A stretch of DNA of 33,911 nucleotides from JAQBDA01 sp041301185 (GTDB lineage: Bacteria; Chloroflexota; Anaerolineae; Anaerolineales; UBA4823). The notes under the pieces were generated by a model. The model was not told the origin of the DNA and did no database searches. It worked only from the letters and a program-made list of their open reading frames with translations. Below are positions 15,275-24,007 of the stretch, one piece after another. The stretch lies in assembly GCA_041301185.1 (NCBI GenBank), contig JBFYSV010000098.1, positions 1 to 33,911 of the forward strand, in the 5' to 3' direction. How positions within the stretch are numbered: the stretch's first letter is position 1; the number at the start of each line of letters is the position of its first letter. A program made the position numbers and the translations under genes.

Positions 15275-17821
15275 CTATTTAACGGTAACCAGCTGTTCCA
15301 AGATCGCCAGGGTCTCCTGTTTGCCCCCCAATCCTGCTTCCCCACCCGGTCCCACACAGGATGGACAGCCATCCGCGCACTCGCAGGCAGCGATCAGCTC
15401 CTGCGCCCGCCTCATCAGATCGGGATGTATCTCGAACAGGCGCTGGCTGAGCCCGATCCCAGCCGGCACCTGGTCATAGATCACCACCGCAGGCATTCCC
15501 TCGCCCAGAGGCGATTGCGGATCGGCATGCACCCCCAGGTCGCGCCCATCGCACATCAGGAAGAATGGCGCCAGGTGACCCAAGACAAAGCCAAGTCCTG
15601 CCAGCCCGCTGCGCACCCGCACCGCGGCTTCGGCCCGGCGGTGGCAATTTGGGCACAGCGTCACCAGGTTCTCCAGCCGATTCGCTTGCACCAGGTTCAC
15701 CCCTCCGGAAACCTCCATGAATGCCCGCAAAGGGATCTTGTGGTGCACGTCGTGCTCGCGTTCCTGCTCTGGCGCTCCGCACACCTGGCAACGGTAGCCG
15801 TCACGAGCCCGCACCTGGAGGCGCAGCCTACCCCAGCCCGGCCCGTAGTCGTTTGGATCGTTGCGCCACAGACCCGCCTCGCGCAACTTCTCAATCGTTC
15901 TCTCTTCCAGTGACAGCCAGTAGCCGGTTGTGTCCAGGCTGGTAGGGGGCAGATCCAGGCTCTCCATGCCAAGCTGTTCGTGGGTGTTCCATCTGATTTT
16001 ACGAAACCCGATCATCTGCGAGGTCACTCGGATCTCTCCATACGCGGTTGTACACCCGGTGGATGAGCGCCGGGCAAGCTCTTCCAGGAGTTGTACCGTA
16101 GTTTCCTTGCGCGGCTCGGTGTAATAATCGCTCTCCTGGGGGCGTAAAACGGCAATCTTAGCTTCCAGGTCCAGCTTATCCACCAGGTAAGGCTGCGCTT
16201 CATGCAGATAGACTGCCCCAGGGTGAACCATCCACAACGCGCTGGCATAGTCCACCACCCCGATGCTGGCGGGCTGAATGGGATCGACGACCTGGAGCAG
16301 GATATTATCCGCGCTGGCGCTGCGCAGCGAGACTGCCTGGGCGGGATACTGGTCAGCCATCCAGAAATAGCGCTCGCCGGAGCGGTGTAATACACCTTCT
16401 TGTTGCAGGAACTCCAGGAATTCCGCCACCTGCTCTGCGGGCAAGTTGCCAAAAGCCTCTCCCGCCTGGAAAGGCAGCTCAAAGGATGCGCAGCGCAGGT
16501 GGTTCAATACGATCAGCAAATTATCCGGGTTGATCAGCGCCTGCTCCGGCGAGCGCTGGAAGAGATATTCTGGGTGGTGCGCCAGGAACTGGTCTAATGG
16601 ATCGGCGGTGGTCACCAGTACCGCCAGCGAGTGCTCTTCGCCTCGCCCAGCGCGCCCGGCTTGTTGCCAGGTGGCGGCAATGCTACCCGGGTAACCCACC
16701 AACAGGGCTGCTCCCATCGCCCCGATATCGATGCCTAGCTCCAGGGCGTTGGTAGCGACCACTGCTCGTACCTGACCGCTGCGCAACCCGCGCTCGATTT
16801 GCCGCCGCTGGCCGGGCAGGTAGCCGCTGCGGTAGCCGCGGATGTCGTTCCCCTCCTGCTCGTCTCCACCCCAGCCCCGAGCAGAGCTGGCTTGCTGGCG
16901 CAGGTAGGTCAGCACCAGCTCTACTCCTCGCCGCGTGCGACTAAAGATAATCGTCTGCAACCCGTATGCCAGCAAGTCATCTGCCAGGCGTACCGCTTCT
17001 TGCATCGCGCTGAGCCGCAAGCCCAACTCAGGATTGACAATCGGAGGGTTATAGATCAGAAAGCTCCGCACACCCCGGCTGGCGCCGTTCTGGTCGATCA
17101 CCTGGACCTGTGCTTCCACCAGCCGTTCCGCCAGCTCCTTTGGGTTAGCGATCGTCGCCGAGGTCAGGATAAATTGCGGCTCTGCCCCGTAAAAACGCGC
17201 CACGCGCTTCAAACGGCGCAAGACGTTGGCGACATGCGAGCCAAACACCCCCCGGTAGACGTGCATCTCATCGATCACCACATAGCGCAGGTCCTGGAAG
17301 AACCTGTCCCATAAGGTGTGGTGGGGCAGGATACCGGTGTGTAGCATATCCGGGTTGCTTAAGACCAGGCGAGACGTCTTGCGTATAGATGAACGCGAGC
17401 TGTTAGGCGTGTCGCCGTCGTAAATGGCAGCTCCAAGTCCCGGAATGCCCAGGCTGACCAGGTTGGATAGCTGGTCTTGCGCCAGGGCTTTGGTGGGGAA
17501 AAGGTAGAGCGCTCGCGCCTGCGGGTCTCGCAGCAGCTCGTCGAGCACGGGCAGGTTATAACCCAGGGTCTTTCCGCTGGCGGTTGCGGTGACAATTGCC
17601 AGGTTCTGACCCGCACGCGCCAGCTCCCAGGCTTCCGCCTGGTGGCGGTAGAGGCGGTCGATGCCGGTCTGCGCCAGCGCAACCCTCAGCTCCGGGTGAA
17701 GATCACCCGGCAGTTCGACCCAATCGGCTGCTGTGGCTGGAATCTTTTCCCAGGTGACGATATTTTCTGCCACGCTGGGGTCAGCCCGCCAGCGGCTTAA
17801 TAATCTTCCGGCATCAGGCAT
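15275..17821 (-). CDS. MrfA/YprA-like DEAD/DEAH helicase with DUF1998-type zinc site and an HNH domain
   Basis: The 848-residue protein has a helicase core: TATASGKT (motif I), VIDEMH (motif II), TSAT (motif III), then ATNALELGIDIG and QQAGRAGRG (motifs V and VI). The C-terminal end has CECADGCPSC, the four-cysteine zinc site of the MrfA/DUF1998 group, which in Bacillus repairs mitomycin-type damage. Between them, about residues 672-735, is an HNH nuclease-like domain: RARDGYRCQVCG, HDVHHKIPL, NLVTLCPNCHRR, with both CXXC knuckles and the central His pair. The Bacillus protein, about 100 residues shorter, has no such domain. The TTG/ATG pair at 17824/17821 gives nearly the same start; I prefer the ATG. 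It follows the methyltransferase gene by 28 bases and is probably the last gene of that run. Confidence 0.88.
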   Translation of the reverse strand: MPDAGRLLSRWRADPSVAENIVTWEKIPATAADWVELPGDLHPELRVALAQTGIDRLYRHQAEAWELARAGQNLAIVTATASGKTLGYNLPVLDELLRDPQARALYLFPTKALAQDQLSNLVSLGIPGLGAAIYDGDTPNSSRSSIRKTSRLVLSNPDMLHTGILPHHTLWDRFFQDLRYVVIDEMHVYRGVFGSHVANVLRRLKRVARFYGAEPQFILTSATIANPKELAERLVEAQVQVIDQNGASRGVRSFLIYNPPIVNPELGLRLSAMQEAVRLADDLLAYGLQTIIFSRTRRGVELVLTYLRQQASSARGWGGDEQEGNDIRGYRSGYLPGQRRQIERGLRSGQVRAVVATNALELGIDIGAMGAALLVGYPGSIAATWQQAGRAGRGEEHSLAVLVTTADPLDQFLAHHPEYLFQRSPEQALINPDNLLIVLNHLRCASFELPFQAGEAFGNLPAEQVAEFLEFLQQEGVLHRSGERYFWMADQYPAQAVSLRSASADNILLQVVDPIQPASIGVVDYASALWMVHPGAVYLHEAQPYLVDKLDLEAKIAVLRPQESDYYTEPRKETTVQLLEELARRSSTGCTTAYGEIRVTSQMIGFRKIRWNTHEQLGMESLDLPPTSLDTTGYWLSLEERTIEKLREAGLWRNDPNDYGPGWGRLRLQVRARDGYRCQVCGAPEQEREHDVHHKIPLRAFMEVSGGVNLVQANRLENLVTLCPNCHRRAEAAVRVRSGLAGLGFVLGHLAPFFLMCDGRDLGVHADPQSPLGEGMPAVVIYDQVPAGIGLSQRLFEIHPDLMRRAQELIAACECADGCPSCVGPGGEAGLGGKQETLAILEQLVTVK

Positions 17822-17849
17822 CAAAATAATCCATCAGCGTGTCCCCGTT

Positions 17850-18596
17850 TTATTCGGCATAGCCCTCTTTGGATAGAATTGCTGTATAGGCCGGGATTTC
17901 CTCACTGGTACACAGGCGGTGGATATACCATCCCGTTCCAGCCAGGATGTCTGCCATCTCAGCCGGAGAAACCATCAGATAATTGAACCACGGCGACTTG
18001 ATCTTGCCGTAGCGGACGCGCAAACGCGCCTGGCCTGCCATACGACCCCGCTGCCTGTTCAGCTGGTGATAGCTGAGGTGATCCGGGTTGTCCGTCTGGT
18101 ACACATCCCGGCTGGATGCGAGGATTCTGCCTTGGGATGAGGTCATGGGGTAGAACCGTTTGAGCAGCTTTTTGGCTTGCTCCGGGCTGCCGAATAGCCC
18201 GAAATTGTTGCCAAACATAACAATCGTATCAAAATGCCCCAATTTCCGGCTGATCTGGGTGATGGGAGTCACGCTCACGTTGTGCAATCCGCGCTGGCGG
18301 CACACCTCTACTGCGAGGGGTGAGTTATCGACGCTCAATACATCCTGACCTTTCGCTTGCAGATATACCCCCACCCTTCCTGCGCCGCTGCCAATATCCA
18401 GGACTCGTCCGCGTGCGTACTGGATTGCCTCTCGCTCAAAATCGAACCAATCCTCATACTCCGCGAAATAGGCTGCGGGGAAATTCATGGAAGCTGTCAA
18501 GAAACCATCGTCGCGCTCGATGATCTCAATAACTGGCTTGCCGGAGTGATAGTCGTAGATTTCTTGTCCGAAGCCGTCCTGTTCTGGTCTAAGCAT
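17850..18596 (-). CDS. Class I SAM-dependent methyltransferase
   Basis: A 248-residue cytoplasmic protein. VLDIGSGAGRVGVYL is the SAM-binding motif I, followed by VLSVDNSPLAVEVCRQRG (acidic motif II ending the second strand) and FDTIVMFGNNFGL (motif IV region). The C-terminal half, which usually defines substrate, has no feature I recognise. AAGGAG seven bases before the ATG sets the start. It sits 11 bases after the ROK kinase and 28 bases before the helicase, so it is probably co-transcribed with them. Target unknown. Confidence 0.88.
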   Translation of the reverse strand: MLRPEQDGFGQEIYDYHSGKPVIEIIERDDGFLTASMNFPAAYFAEYEDWFDFEREAIQYARGRVLDIGSGAGRVGVYLQAKGQDVLSVDNSPLAVEVCRQRGLHNVSVTPITQISRKLGHFDTIVMFGNNFGLFGSPEQAKKLLKRFYPMTSSQGRILASSRDVYQTDNPDHLSYHQLNRQRGRMAGQARLRVRYGKIKSPWFNYLMVSPAEMADILAGTGWYIHRLCTSEEIPAYTAILSKEGYAE

Positions 18597-18607
18597 AAAC
18601 GTACTCC

Positions 18608-19558
18608 TTAATTATGAACACAATCCGCTGCAAGGGCAACCGCCCCCCACAGCGGAGCATCGTCGCCCAGCGCCGCCGGGACGATCTCGAACTGCACTTC
18701 CGGCAAGGCGGTTTGGCGCGCAGTCTCCCGTACCACCTGCCACCAGCGCTCGCCAGATTTGGTCACGCCACCCCCCAGGATAAAGCGCTGCGGGTTGACC
18801 AGGTTGGCTGCGTTACCAATGCCCACCCCCAGCCCTCGGGCAGAGCGTTCAAGCAGCTCGATTGACAGCTTGTCACCCAGCGCCGCTGCCTGACTGATCA
18901 TTACCCCGTCGATCGATTCTAAATTGCCATTGCACAACTCGCGCAGGGTGCTCTCTTGAAGGACGTTCTCGTACAGCCGCTGGCGGGCATCCTGCGCCAT
19001 GTAGCGCCCGGAAGCCAGTCGCTCCACGCAGCCGCGCTTGCCGCACAGGCATTGGGGTCCGTGCGGGTCGACGACAGTATGCCCGATCTCGCCTGCCATG
19101 CTGTCGGCGCCGCGCCACACCTGCCCGTTCAAGATCCAGCCGCCGCCCACCCCGGTGCTGATGGTGATATAGAACAGGTTCACAAAGCCCTGTCCTGCCC
19201 CAAAGCGGTGCTCTCCCAGGGCAGCTGCATTGGCATCATTATCAATCTGCACCGGCGCATGGAACTCGTCTTGCAGGAGCTGCCCCAGGGGGATATTCTC
19301 CCAGCCCGGCACGTGGTGGGATAAGCGCACCGTGTTCGCCGCGGCATCCACCGGTCCGCCAAAGCTGACCCCGATCGCAGCTGGTTGCGCTCCTGCCAGC
19401 AAGCGCCTCCCCAGCGCCATAACGGTGTCCAGGTCGTAGCGCGCATCCGCATTCGGCGGCGAAAACACCTGCTCCCTGGCGCTCCATTGGGTTACCCCGC
19501 TCTCCACGATCCCGGCGGTGTGCTTCGTCCCGCCGAAATCCAATGCCAGGATGGTCAC
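18608..19558 (-). CDS. ROK-family sugar kinase (glucokinase-like)
   Basis: A 316-residue protein starting at the GTG at 19558, with GGGAGG five bases upstream; the open frame extends nine codons back into sufE without support. It has the phosphate loop LDFGGTK, the catalytic region IDNDANAAALGEHRFGAG, ISTGVGGGWILNG, and the ROK zinc motif CLCGKRGCVE preceded by GHTVVDPHG. Such enzymes phosphorylate glucose or other hexoses with ATP; there is no helix-turn-helix, so it is not a NagC/XylR-type repressor. The product could feed the PGI domain of the tal-pgi fusion. The gene starts one base after the sufE stop codon, so the two are translationally close. Confidence 0.92.
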   Translation of the reverse strand: MTILALDFGGTKHTAGIVESGVTQWSAREQVFSPPNADARYDLDTVMALGRRLLAGAQPAAIGVSFGGPVDAAANTVRLSHHVPGWENIPLGQLLQDEFHAPVQIDNDANAAALGEHRFGAGQGFVNLFYITISTGVGGGWILNGQVWRGADSMAGEIGHTVVDPHGPQCLCGKRGCVERLASGRYMAQDARQRLYENVLQESTLRELCNGNLESIDGVMISQAAALGDKLSIELLERSARGLGVGIGNAANLVNPQRFILGGGVTKSGERWWQVVRETARQTALPEVQFEIVPAALGDDAPLWGAVALAADCVHN

Positions 19559-19559
19559 C

Positions 19560-20003
19560 TTAGCCTCCCAGCGCCTGGGCAGCAAGCCGCTTCATGTAAG
19601 CCAGGATAGCGCCCATCCCGTTCAGGCGCTGCATGGTCAGCACGCGTTCCAGCCCCATTGCATAAAAGAAATCATTGGGCACGCTGAGCACCTGTTCAGG
19701 TGTCGCCCCGTCCAGCCCTTCTGCCATCAGGGCAGCAAAACCGCGCACCGTGGGAGATTCCTGCGGCACATCGAAATAGAAGGTCATACCGCCATCCTGC
19801 AGGCTGGCTTTGACGTAGACTGGGGTCATGCACTCTTCCACCTGCTCCATCGTATCGTGCTCGTCTCTCAGCCAATCCGGCAGGTCGGGCAAGCGCACCG
19901 CGTAAGCCAGCAGCAGCTCGATCTTTTCTCGACCTTCGCAATACTCGAACTCTTCAACGATTTCCTGAAGCCTTGCGGGAAGTGGGTTGGTCGCCTGGTT
20001 CAT
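19560..20003 (-). CDS. sufE: SufE family Fe-S assembly sulfur acceptor
   Basis: A 147-residue protein close to the usual SufE length. It has the family's start (LQEIVEEFEYCEGREKIELLLAYA) and the sulfur-accepting cysteine in VEECMTPVYV, aligned with the VxGCxSxVW motif, then FYFDVPQESPTVRGFAALMAEGL. SufE takes sulfane sulfur from the cysteine desulfurase SufS for Fe-S cluster building. No sufS or sufBCD is here. An upstream GGAGG stands eleven bases before the ATG, a rather long spacing. First gene of the probable sufE-ROK-methyltransferase-helicase run. Confidence 0.9.
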   Translation of the reverse strand: MNQATNPLPARLQEIVEEFEYCEGREKIELLLAYAVRLPDLPDWLRDEHDTMEQVEECMTPVYVKASLQDGGMTFYFDVPQESPTVRGFAALMAEGLDGATPEQVLSVPNDFFYAMGLERVLTMQRLNGMGAILAYMKRLAAQALGG

Positions 20004-20156
20004 TTATTGGTGCGCCTCCAATTCAATTTAACCGGTTGTCGTTACGCAGCTCAGGGGAAACGAGCCCATCCTCCCACCAGCTGCGGAAATACTGCGTGAG
20101 TTATTCTAACCAACAACGCAAGTCGAATATTGATTACGTACAGGCATTATACCCAC

Positions 20157-20202
20157 AAAAAAACACACGAGCAGATGATGGAACCCGCCATCCACTCGTG
20201 TG
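20157..20202 (-). terminator. Rho-independent terminator of the 96-residue membrane protein gene
   Basis: On the minus strand CACACGAG (20195-20202) pairs with CTCGTGTG (20164-20171), with an inner GGATGG/CCATC pairing, and runs into seven T residues (20163-20157). It lies about 55 bases past the stop of the small membrane gene. The rest of the 252-base gap up to sufE holds nothing else that I can see. Confidence 0.8.
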
Positions 20203-20255
20203 CCTTCCGTTGATTCGGTATACTTTAAGTGCCGATCAAAGCGCTGGCTTTCAGG

Positions 20256-20546
20256 CTATTTATTGTTCTTCGTCTCCTGCGCCTTATGGTTTTGCCGGGC
20301 GAAGATAAAGATAGTCAGCAGCACCAGTTGCCCGATGATCATCCCTGCGATTTCAGGCCAGCGTTGAGCGAATTCCAGCACCCAGCCTCGCCCCCCGGCA
20401 GTGGTTTCTCGGCTGAAATTAGCGATCGTTGTGGCGATCTGGGTCAGGTTTTCGGTTGTATAGGCCAGAAAAGAGAGCGCCAGGACCGTCAGTGGTATTG
20501 CCAGGACCATTGTCCAAAATACAGCGGTGAATTGAACTTTACGCAT
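20256..20546 (-). CDS. Small two-segment membrane protein, function unknown
   Basis: A 96-residue protein with a hydrophobic segment at about 7-30 and another at about 66-86, and a short basic tail (RQNHKAQETKNNK). I do not recognise the family. AAGGAG lies ten bases before the ATG. It has its own promoter and terminator, so it is a separate transcription unit although it lies just after the kinase-regulator pair on the same strand. Confidence 0.65.
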   Translation of the reverse strand: MRKVQFTAVFWTMVLAIPLTVLALSFLAYTTENLTQIATTIANFSRETTAGGRGWVLEFAQRWPEIAGMIIGQLVLLTIFIFARQNHKAQETKNNK

Positions 20547-20588
20547 GTGCCCTTTCTCCTTCCCGGGAATAGAATCCCGCTAGTTATG

Positions 20589-20616
20589 AGTATAGCACCC
20601 TGGGCGTAAAATACAA
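20589..20616 (-). promoter_or_regulatory. Promoter of the small membrane protein gene
   Basis: On the minus strand, TTGTAT (20611-20616) and TGCTATACT, an extended -10 (TATACT at 20589-20594), are 16 bases apart. The -10 is 43 bases before the ATG. Confidence 0.55.
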
Positions 20617-20663
20617 TTGGCTAACGGCGGTATTTGTGTATAGGGTAAATGCCCTATTCCCTT

Positions 20664-21338
20664 TTAGGGCTGGATCAAACCTTTGCGGATTGCGTACTTG
20701 ACCAGCTCGCTGCGGCTGTGCAGCTCTAGTTTACGCATCAGGTTTTCGCGATGGCGGGCGACGGTGTGCTTGCTGATATACAGCTTTGCAGCGATTTCTT
20801 CATTGCTTTCGCCGTCTGCCAGGGCAACCAGGATCTCTTGCTCGCGCGGCGTCAGGTCGTCCATGGTTGCTTTGGTATCTGACTCGTGGCTGGCGCGTAG
20901 CAGGAAGTCATCCACCAGTAATTTTGCCAGTAACGGGTAGATATACACCTCGCCTCGATCCACCATGCGGATGGCGTTGATCAAGTCCTCCGGAGCAGCC
21001 CGTTTGGGCACGTAGCCGGAAGCACCTGCCTGCAACATCTCGAAAAAGAACTGCTCATCTTCGTGGATTGTCAGGGCAATGATCTTGGACTGGCAGCCGG
21101 TCTGCAGTAACCGGCGGGTGGTCTCGATGCCGGAGAGATCGGGCAGGGTGATATCCATCAGGATGACGTCCGGTTGCAGCGCTTCGGCAAGCTGTAAGGT
21201 TTCCTGCCCCGTGCTGGCCTCGCCGGCGATGGTCATGTCTTTCTGATTATCGATCAGCATGCGTAGACCACCCCGCACCACTTCATGATCGTCAACCAGC
21301 AATATGCTGATTGTCCTGGCTTTACTATTTTTGTTCAC
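20664..21338 (-). CDS. NarL/FixJ-family response regulator
   Basis: A 224-residue two-domain regulator. The receiver domain has the DD pair in LLVDDHEVVR (16-17), the phosphoacceptor Asp62 in LMDITLPD and the conserved Lys in YVPKRA. The C-terminal LuxR-type helix-turn-helix is LTPREQEILVALADGESNEEIAAKLYISKHTVARHRENLMRKL. The GTG start overlaps the last 14 bases of the kinase gene, with GGTGAG just upstream, so the two are translated together. Position at the end of the cytochrome run suggests it controls that locus or other respiratory genes; no recognition site is identified. Confidence 0.93.
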   Translation of the reverse strand: MNKNSKARTISILLVDDHEVVRGGLRMLIDNQKDMTIAGEASTGQETLQLAEALQPDVILMDITLPDLSGIETTRRLLQTGCQSKIIALTIHEDEQFFFEMLQAGASGYVPKRAAPEDLINAIRMVDRGEVYIYPLLAKLLVDDFLLRASHESDTKATMDDLTPREQEILVALADGESNEEIAAKLYISKHTVARHRENLMRKLELHSRSELVKYAIRKGLIQP

Positions 21339-22809
21339 GGCTCACCTGCACTTCTACCGTTGTCCCCTGTCCGGGCGAAGAAAGTATCCGGCAGGTTCCC
21401 CCGATCAAACCGGCTCGCTCAATCATTCCCAGCAGTCCCAGGTAATTGCTTTCGCTTCCCTCGAGCACCTGCACAACATCAAAGCCACGCCCATCATCCT
21501 GGACGGTCAACACGATATATACTCCGCGCCTCTCCAGATTTACTTCCACCCGGGTGGCGTGTGCATGGCGAATGATATTTGTTATAGCTTCCTGGGTGAT
21601 CCGGAAAATGGTCAGGCGGACCTCATCCGAGATCTCGTTCTCGTCTACAGAGCTGTTCACCCTGACCGGTAGCTTGAAGCGTTCGCCTGTCTCTTGCGCA
21701 TACCAGCGCAGGGCTGCCGCCAATCCTAGCTCATCCAGCTGAGGCGGGTGCAGCCCGGATACCAGCCGTTGTAGTTCAACCAGCCCGTTGCCTGCCAGTT
21801 GGCGGAGTTGTTGTGCCTGCTGGATTGCCTGGGATGGCTTGGTTGGAATGCTTTGGGAAAGACCACTCAACCCCAATCCCAGGGCCGTCAGGGTTTGTCC
21901 GGTCTCGTCGTGCAGCTCGCGTGCGATTCGTTGCCGCTCAAGTTCCTGAGCTTGTACGGTGCGTCGTAATAGCTCGCCCTGCAGGTCACGCAGGCGCTGT
22001 TGTTCTACTTTTTGTGCATCGCTTAGTGCCTGGATACGACGCTGGTTTTCTTCATCAAACGCTCGCAAAGAGCGAATGATGAAGAACGCCGCCAAGATCG
22101 CCATGAGAGCCCGAAATACCTGGATGGGGATACCAAACCAGCTTAAAAAGAGAGCAGAATTGATGAAAGGGGATGGAAAAATCGTGCTGGAGGAGGCAAA
22201 TAACTGCCCAATACCTCCGTAGAGGGCGAAAGCGACTGCCGCACCAGCAACATCCCACCCGAAGCTTTCCATCCCTGCTTCGATGAATCGCTTACGCTGG
22301 AGTAGCAGTCCCCAGGTGGTTAATACCGCCCCCGGGATAGCCAGGGAATAGCGGGTGTACACATCGGCAGCAATAAGCTGGGCGCGGGTGGGGATTGGAT
22401 CGTTGAGGACAAAGATCAGACCTACCCCCCATAGCAGGGCAATCACCGCCAGCATCACGGTCCGTTGGCGGATTTTCTGCATGCCCAGGATCAAATTTGC
22501 CCCAAATGCAACCAGGAATAAGAAGGATATTCCCAGCAGGAACAGGCGCAGGTAAAAGACCCAATCTGCTTCAACCTTACCTGTCAGGCGGCTGTGAATG
22601 AGAAAACCCATTTCTAACCACTCATGGAAGCCATGCACCAGGCCAAAACCAGCCAATGGTTTGAGCGCCTGGGCAAAATCCAGCTCTGAAGAGTGGCTGA
22701 TTTCAAGCAATACGGCCAAGCCCATTGAAAAGAAGGCCAGGCCGTAAAAGAAAAACACCCCAATGATATTGTTGGTGAAAAAATCCTGGAATGGCGTCAA
22801 AACGCCCAC
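21325..22809 (-). CDS. Membrane sensor histidine kinase (HisKA_3 type)
   Basis: The 494-residue protein has about seven hydrophobic segments in its first 250 residues, a coiled linker (EENQRRIQALSDAQKVEQQRLRDL), a dimerisation/phosphoacceptor helix ERQRIARELHDETGQ (His300) and an ATPase domain with NIIRHAHA (N box) and DDGRGF (G1 box). I start at the GTG at 22809: GAGG lies five bases upstream, immediately after the cytochrome b/c stop, whereas the longer frame would run inside that gene. The membrane part contains several His residues (GLVHGFHEW) but no named sensor domain. Kinase and regulator are coupled to the cytochrome genes, so it may sense redox state or quinone. Confidence 0.9.
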   Translation of the reverse strand: MGVLTPFQDFFTNNIIGVFFFYGLAFFSMGLAVLLEISHSSELDFAQALKPLAGFGLVHGFHEWLEMGFLIHSRLTGKVEADWVFYLRLFLLGISFLFLVAFGANLILGMQKIRQRTVMLAVIALLWGVGLIFVLNDPIPTRAQLIAADVYTRYSLAIPGAVLTTWGLLLQRKRFIEAGMESFGWDVAGAAVAFALYGGIGQLFASSSTIFPSPFINSALFLSWFGIPIQVFRALMAILAAFFIIRSLRAFDEENQRRIQALSDAQKVEQQRLRDLQGELLRRTVQAQELERQRIARELHDETGQTLTALGLGLSGLSQSIPTKPSQAIQQAQQLRQLAGNGLVELQRLVSGLHPPQLDELGLAAALRWYAQETGERFKLPVRVNSSVDENEISDEVRLTIFRITQEAITNIIRHAHATRVEVNLERRGVYIVLTVQDDGRGFDVVQVLEGSESNYLGLLGMIERAGLIGGTCRILSSPGQGTTVEVQVSREQK

Positions 22810-22816
22810 AGCTACC

Positions 22817-24007
22817 TCATCGCTCTGGCGCGCCGGCCTCGATCCACTCAATGACCTGTTGCAGCTCTTCATCGGTTAACTGCCCAGGGTGCCCGCCCTG
22901 CTGCTGGACCAGCACTACCTGGCTGTCGTCCGGATTACCTGGGACGATGCCCGGGCCGCTGTTTCCACCCGCCAGGGCTTCCTGGTAGGTCGCCAGCGAG
23001 AGCCCGCCCACTTTCGTCTGCCCGTGGCAGGTGCCGCAACGGTTATCGAAGAGCGCCGAGTAGGTGCCCTCCCAAGAGTTAGCCGCCACGCCTTCACCCG
23101 GGGTTGGCGAGGGTGCTGGAGTGGGCGAAGGGCGCGGGGTGGGTGTCACCGGTACGTACACCTCCACCGTCGATGCAGGTGGCAGGGTGTTGATCGCTGT
23201 GGTCTCCAGGGTGATAAACCCAAAGATGCCAAAGCTAAATACCACTGTCAGCACTGCGGCAACCGGGATGAACACCCGATGGCGGCGGCGCAAGACTTCT
23301 GGCGGGGGAGGCTCGTCCGTAATGCCAGCCTGGATCTCTGCCAGCTCGGCAGGGTGTTCGTGAGCCATCTCTTTCTCACTCATCTTGCCAGTGAACATGC
23401 TTTTATTGAAATGGCGAATATGCACATGGTAGAAGTGCCAGATGATGATTGCCAGCACCGCCAGGATAGCCTCACCGCCATGCGCGGCTTTGGCCGCCGG
23501 GATGGTCTCGCCGGGCAACCAGCGGGTTGTGGCGATCGGGTTCCACATCATGAAGCCGGTGATCGCCATAATGACCGTGCCCCACACGACAGCCAGGTAC
23601 TCTGCTTTCTCGGCGTAGTTATAGCGCCCGTAGTATGCCTTGTGCTTGCGCAGTCCCACGTAATACAGGATATCGTCGTAAAGGTGCTTGAAATCTTCGA
23701 TAACCGGCATCATCGTCCAGCGGACGCGCAGGACAAGAACCCGGTAAAGCACGCCGATGATATGCATGGCGCTCACAATCAGCATCACGACTGCCGAGAC
23801 GTGGTGGATCTGACGGGTCATCTCGATCCCGCCGAAACCCTGCAATAATGCCTGGCTGATGGGAGATTGGGGGAATTTTTGGATCAGCCCCGTAATCCCC
23901 AGGATCGAGAATGAGATGAGGAAGACGATGTGCTCAATCCGCTGTAAAATGTCGAAGCGGATATGGTATTTCACCGGTTTGGAGACCGAGTCCGTCTGCT
24001 CAGCCAT
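22817..24007 (-). CDS. Cytochrome b with a fused C-terminal monohaem cytochrome c
   Basis: The 396-residue protein starts with a four-helix di-haem cytochrome b domain (about 15-245) like cytochrome b561/NarI-type quinone-reactive subunits. Candidate haem-b His residues include RIEHIVF, QIHHVSAV, SAMHIIG, AAHGGEA and IIWHFYHVHIRH. After a cytoplasmic stretch there is another hydrophobic segment (about 260-285), a Pro/Thr-rich linker, and one c-type haem site CGTCH with a downstream GHPGQLTDEEL. ATG 24007 has AGGAGG six bases upstream and overlaps the previous gene by eight bases. It is a paralogue of the cytochrome b at 25424-26158, which lacks the cytochrome c tail. Confidence 0.88.
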   Translation of the reverse strand: MAEQTDSVSKPVKYHIRFDILQRIEHIVFLISFSILGITGLIQKFPQSPISQALLQGFGGIEMTRQIHHVSAVVMLIVSAMHIIGVLYRVLVLRVRWTMMPVIEDFKHLYDDILYYVGLRKHKAYYGRYNYAEKAEYLAVVWGTVIMAITGFMMWNPIATTRWLPGETIPAAKAAHGGEAILAVLAIIIWHFYHVHIRHFNKSMFTGKMSEKEMAHEHPAELAEIQAGITDEPPPPEVLRRRHRVFIPVAAVLTVVFSFGIFGFITLETTAINTLPPASTVEVYVPVTPTPRPSPTPAPSPTPGEGVAANSWEGTYSALFDNRCGTCHGQTKVGGLSLATYQEALAGGNSGPGIVPGNPDDSQVVLVQQQGGHPGQLTDEELQQVIEWIEAGAPER

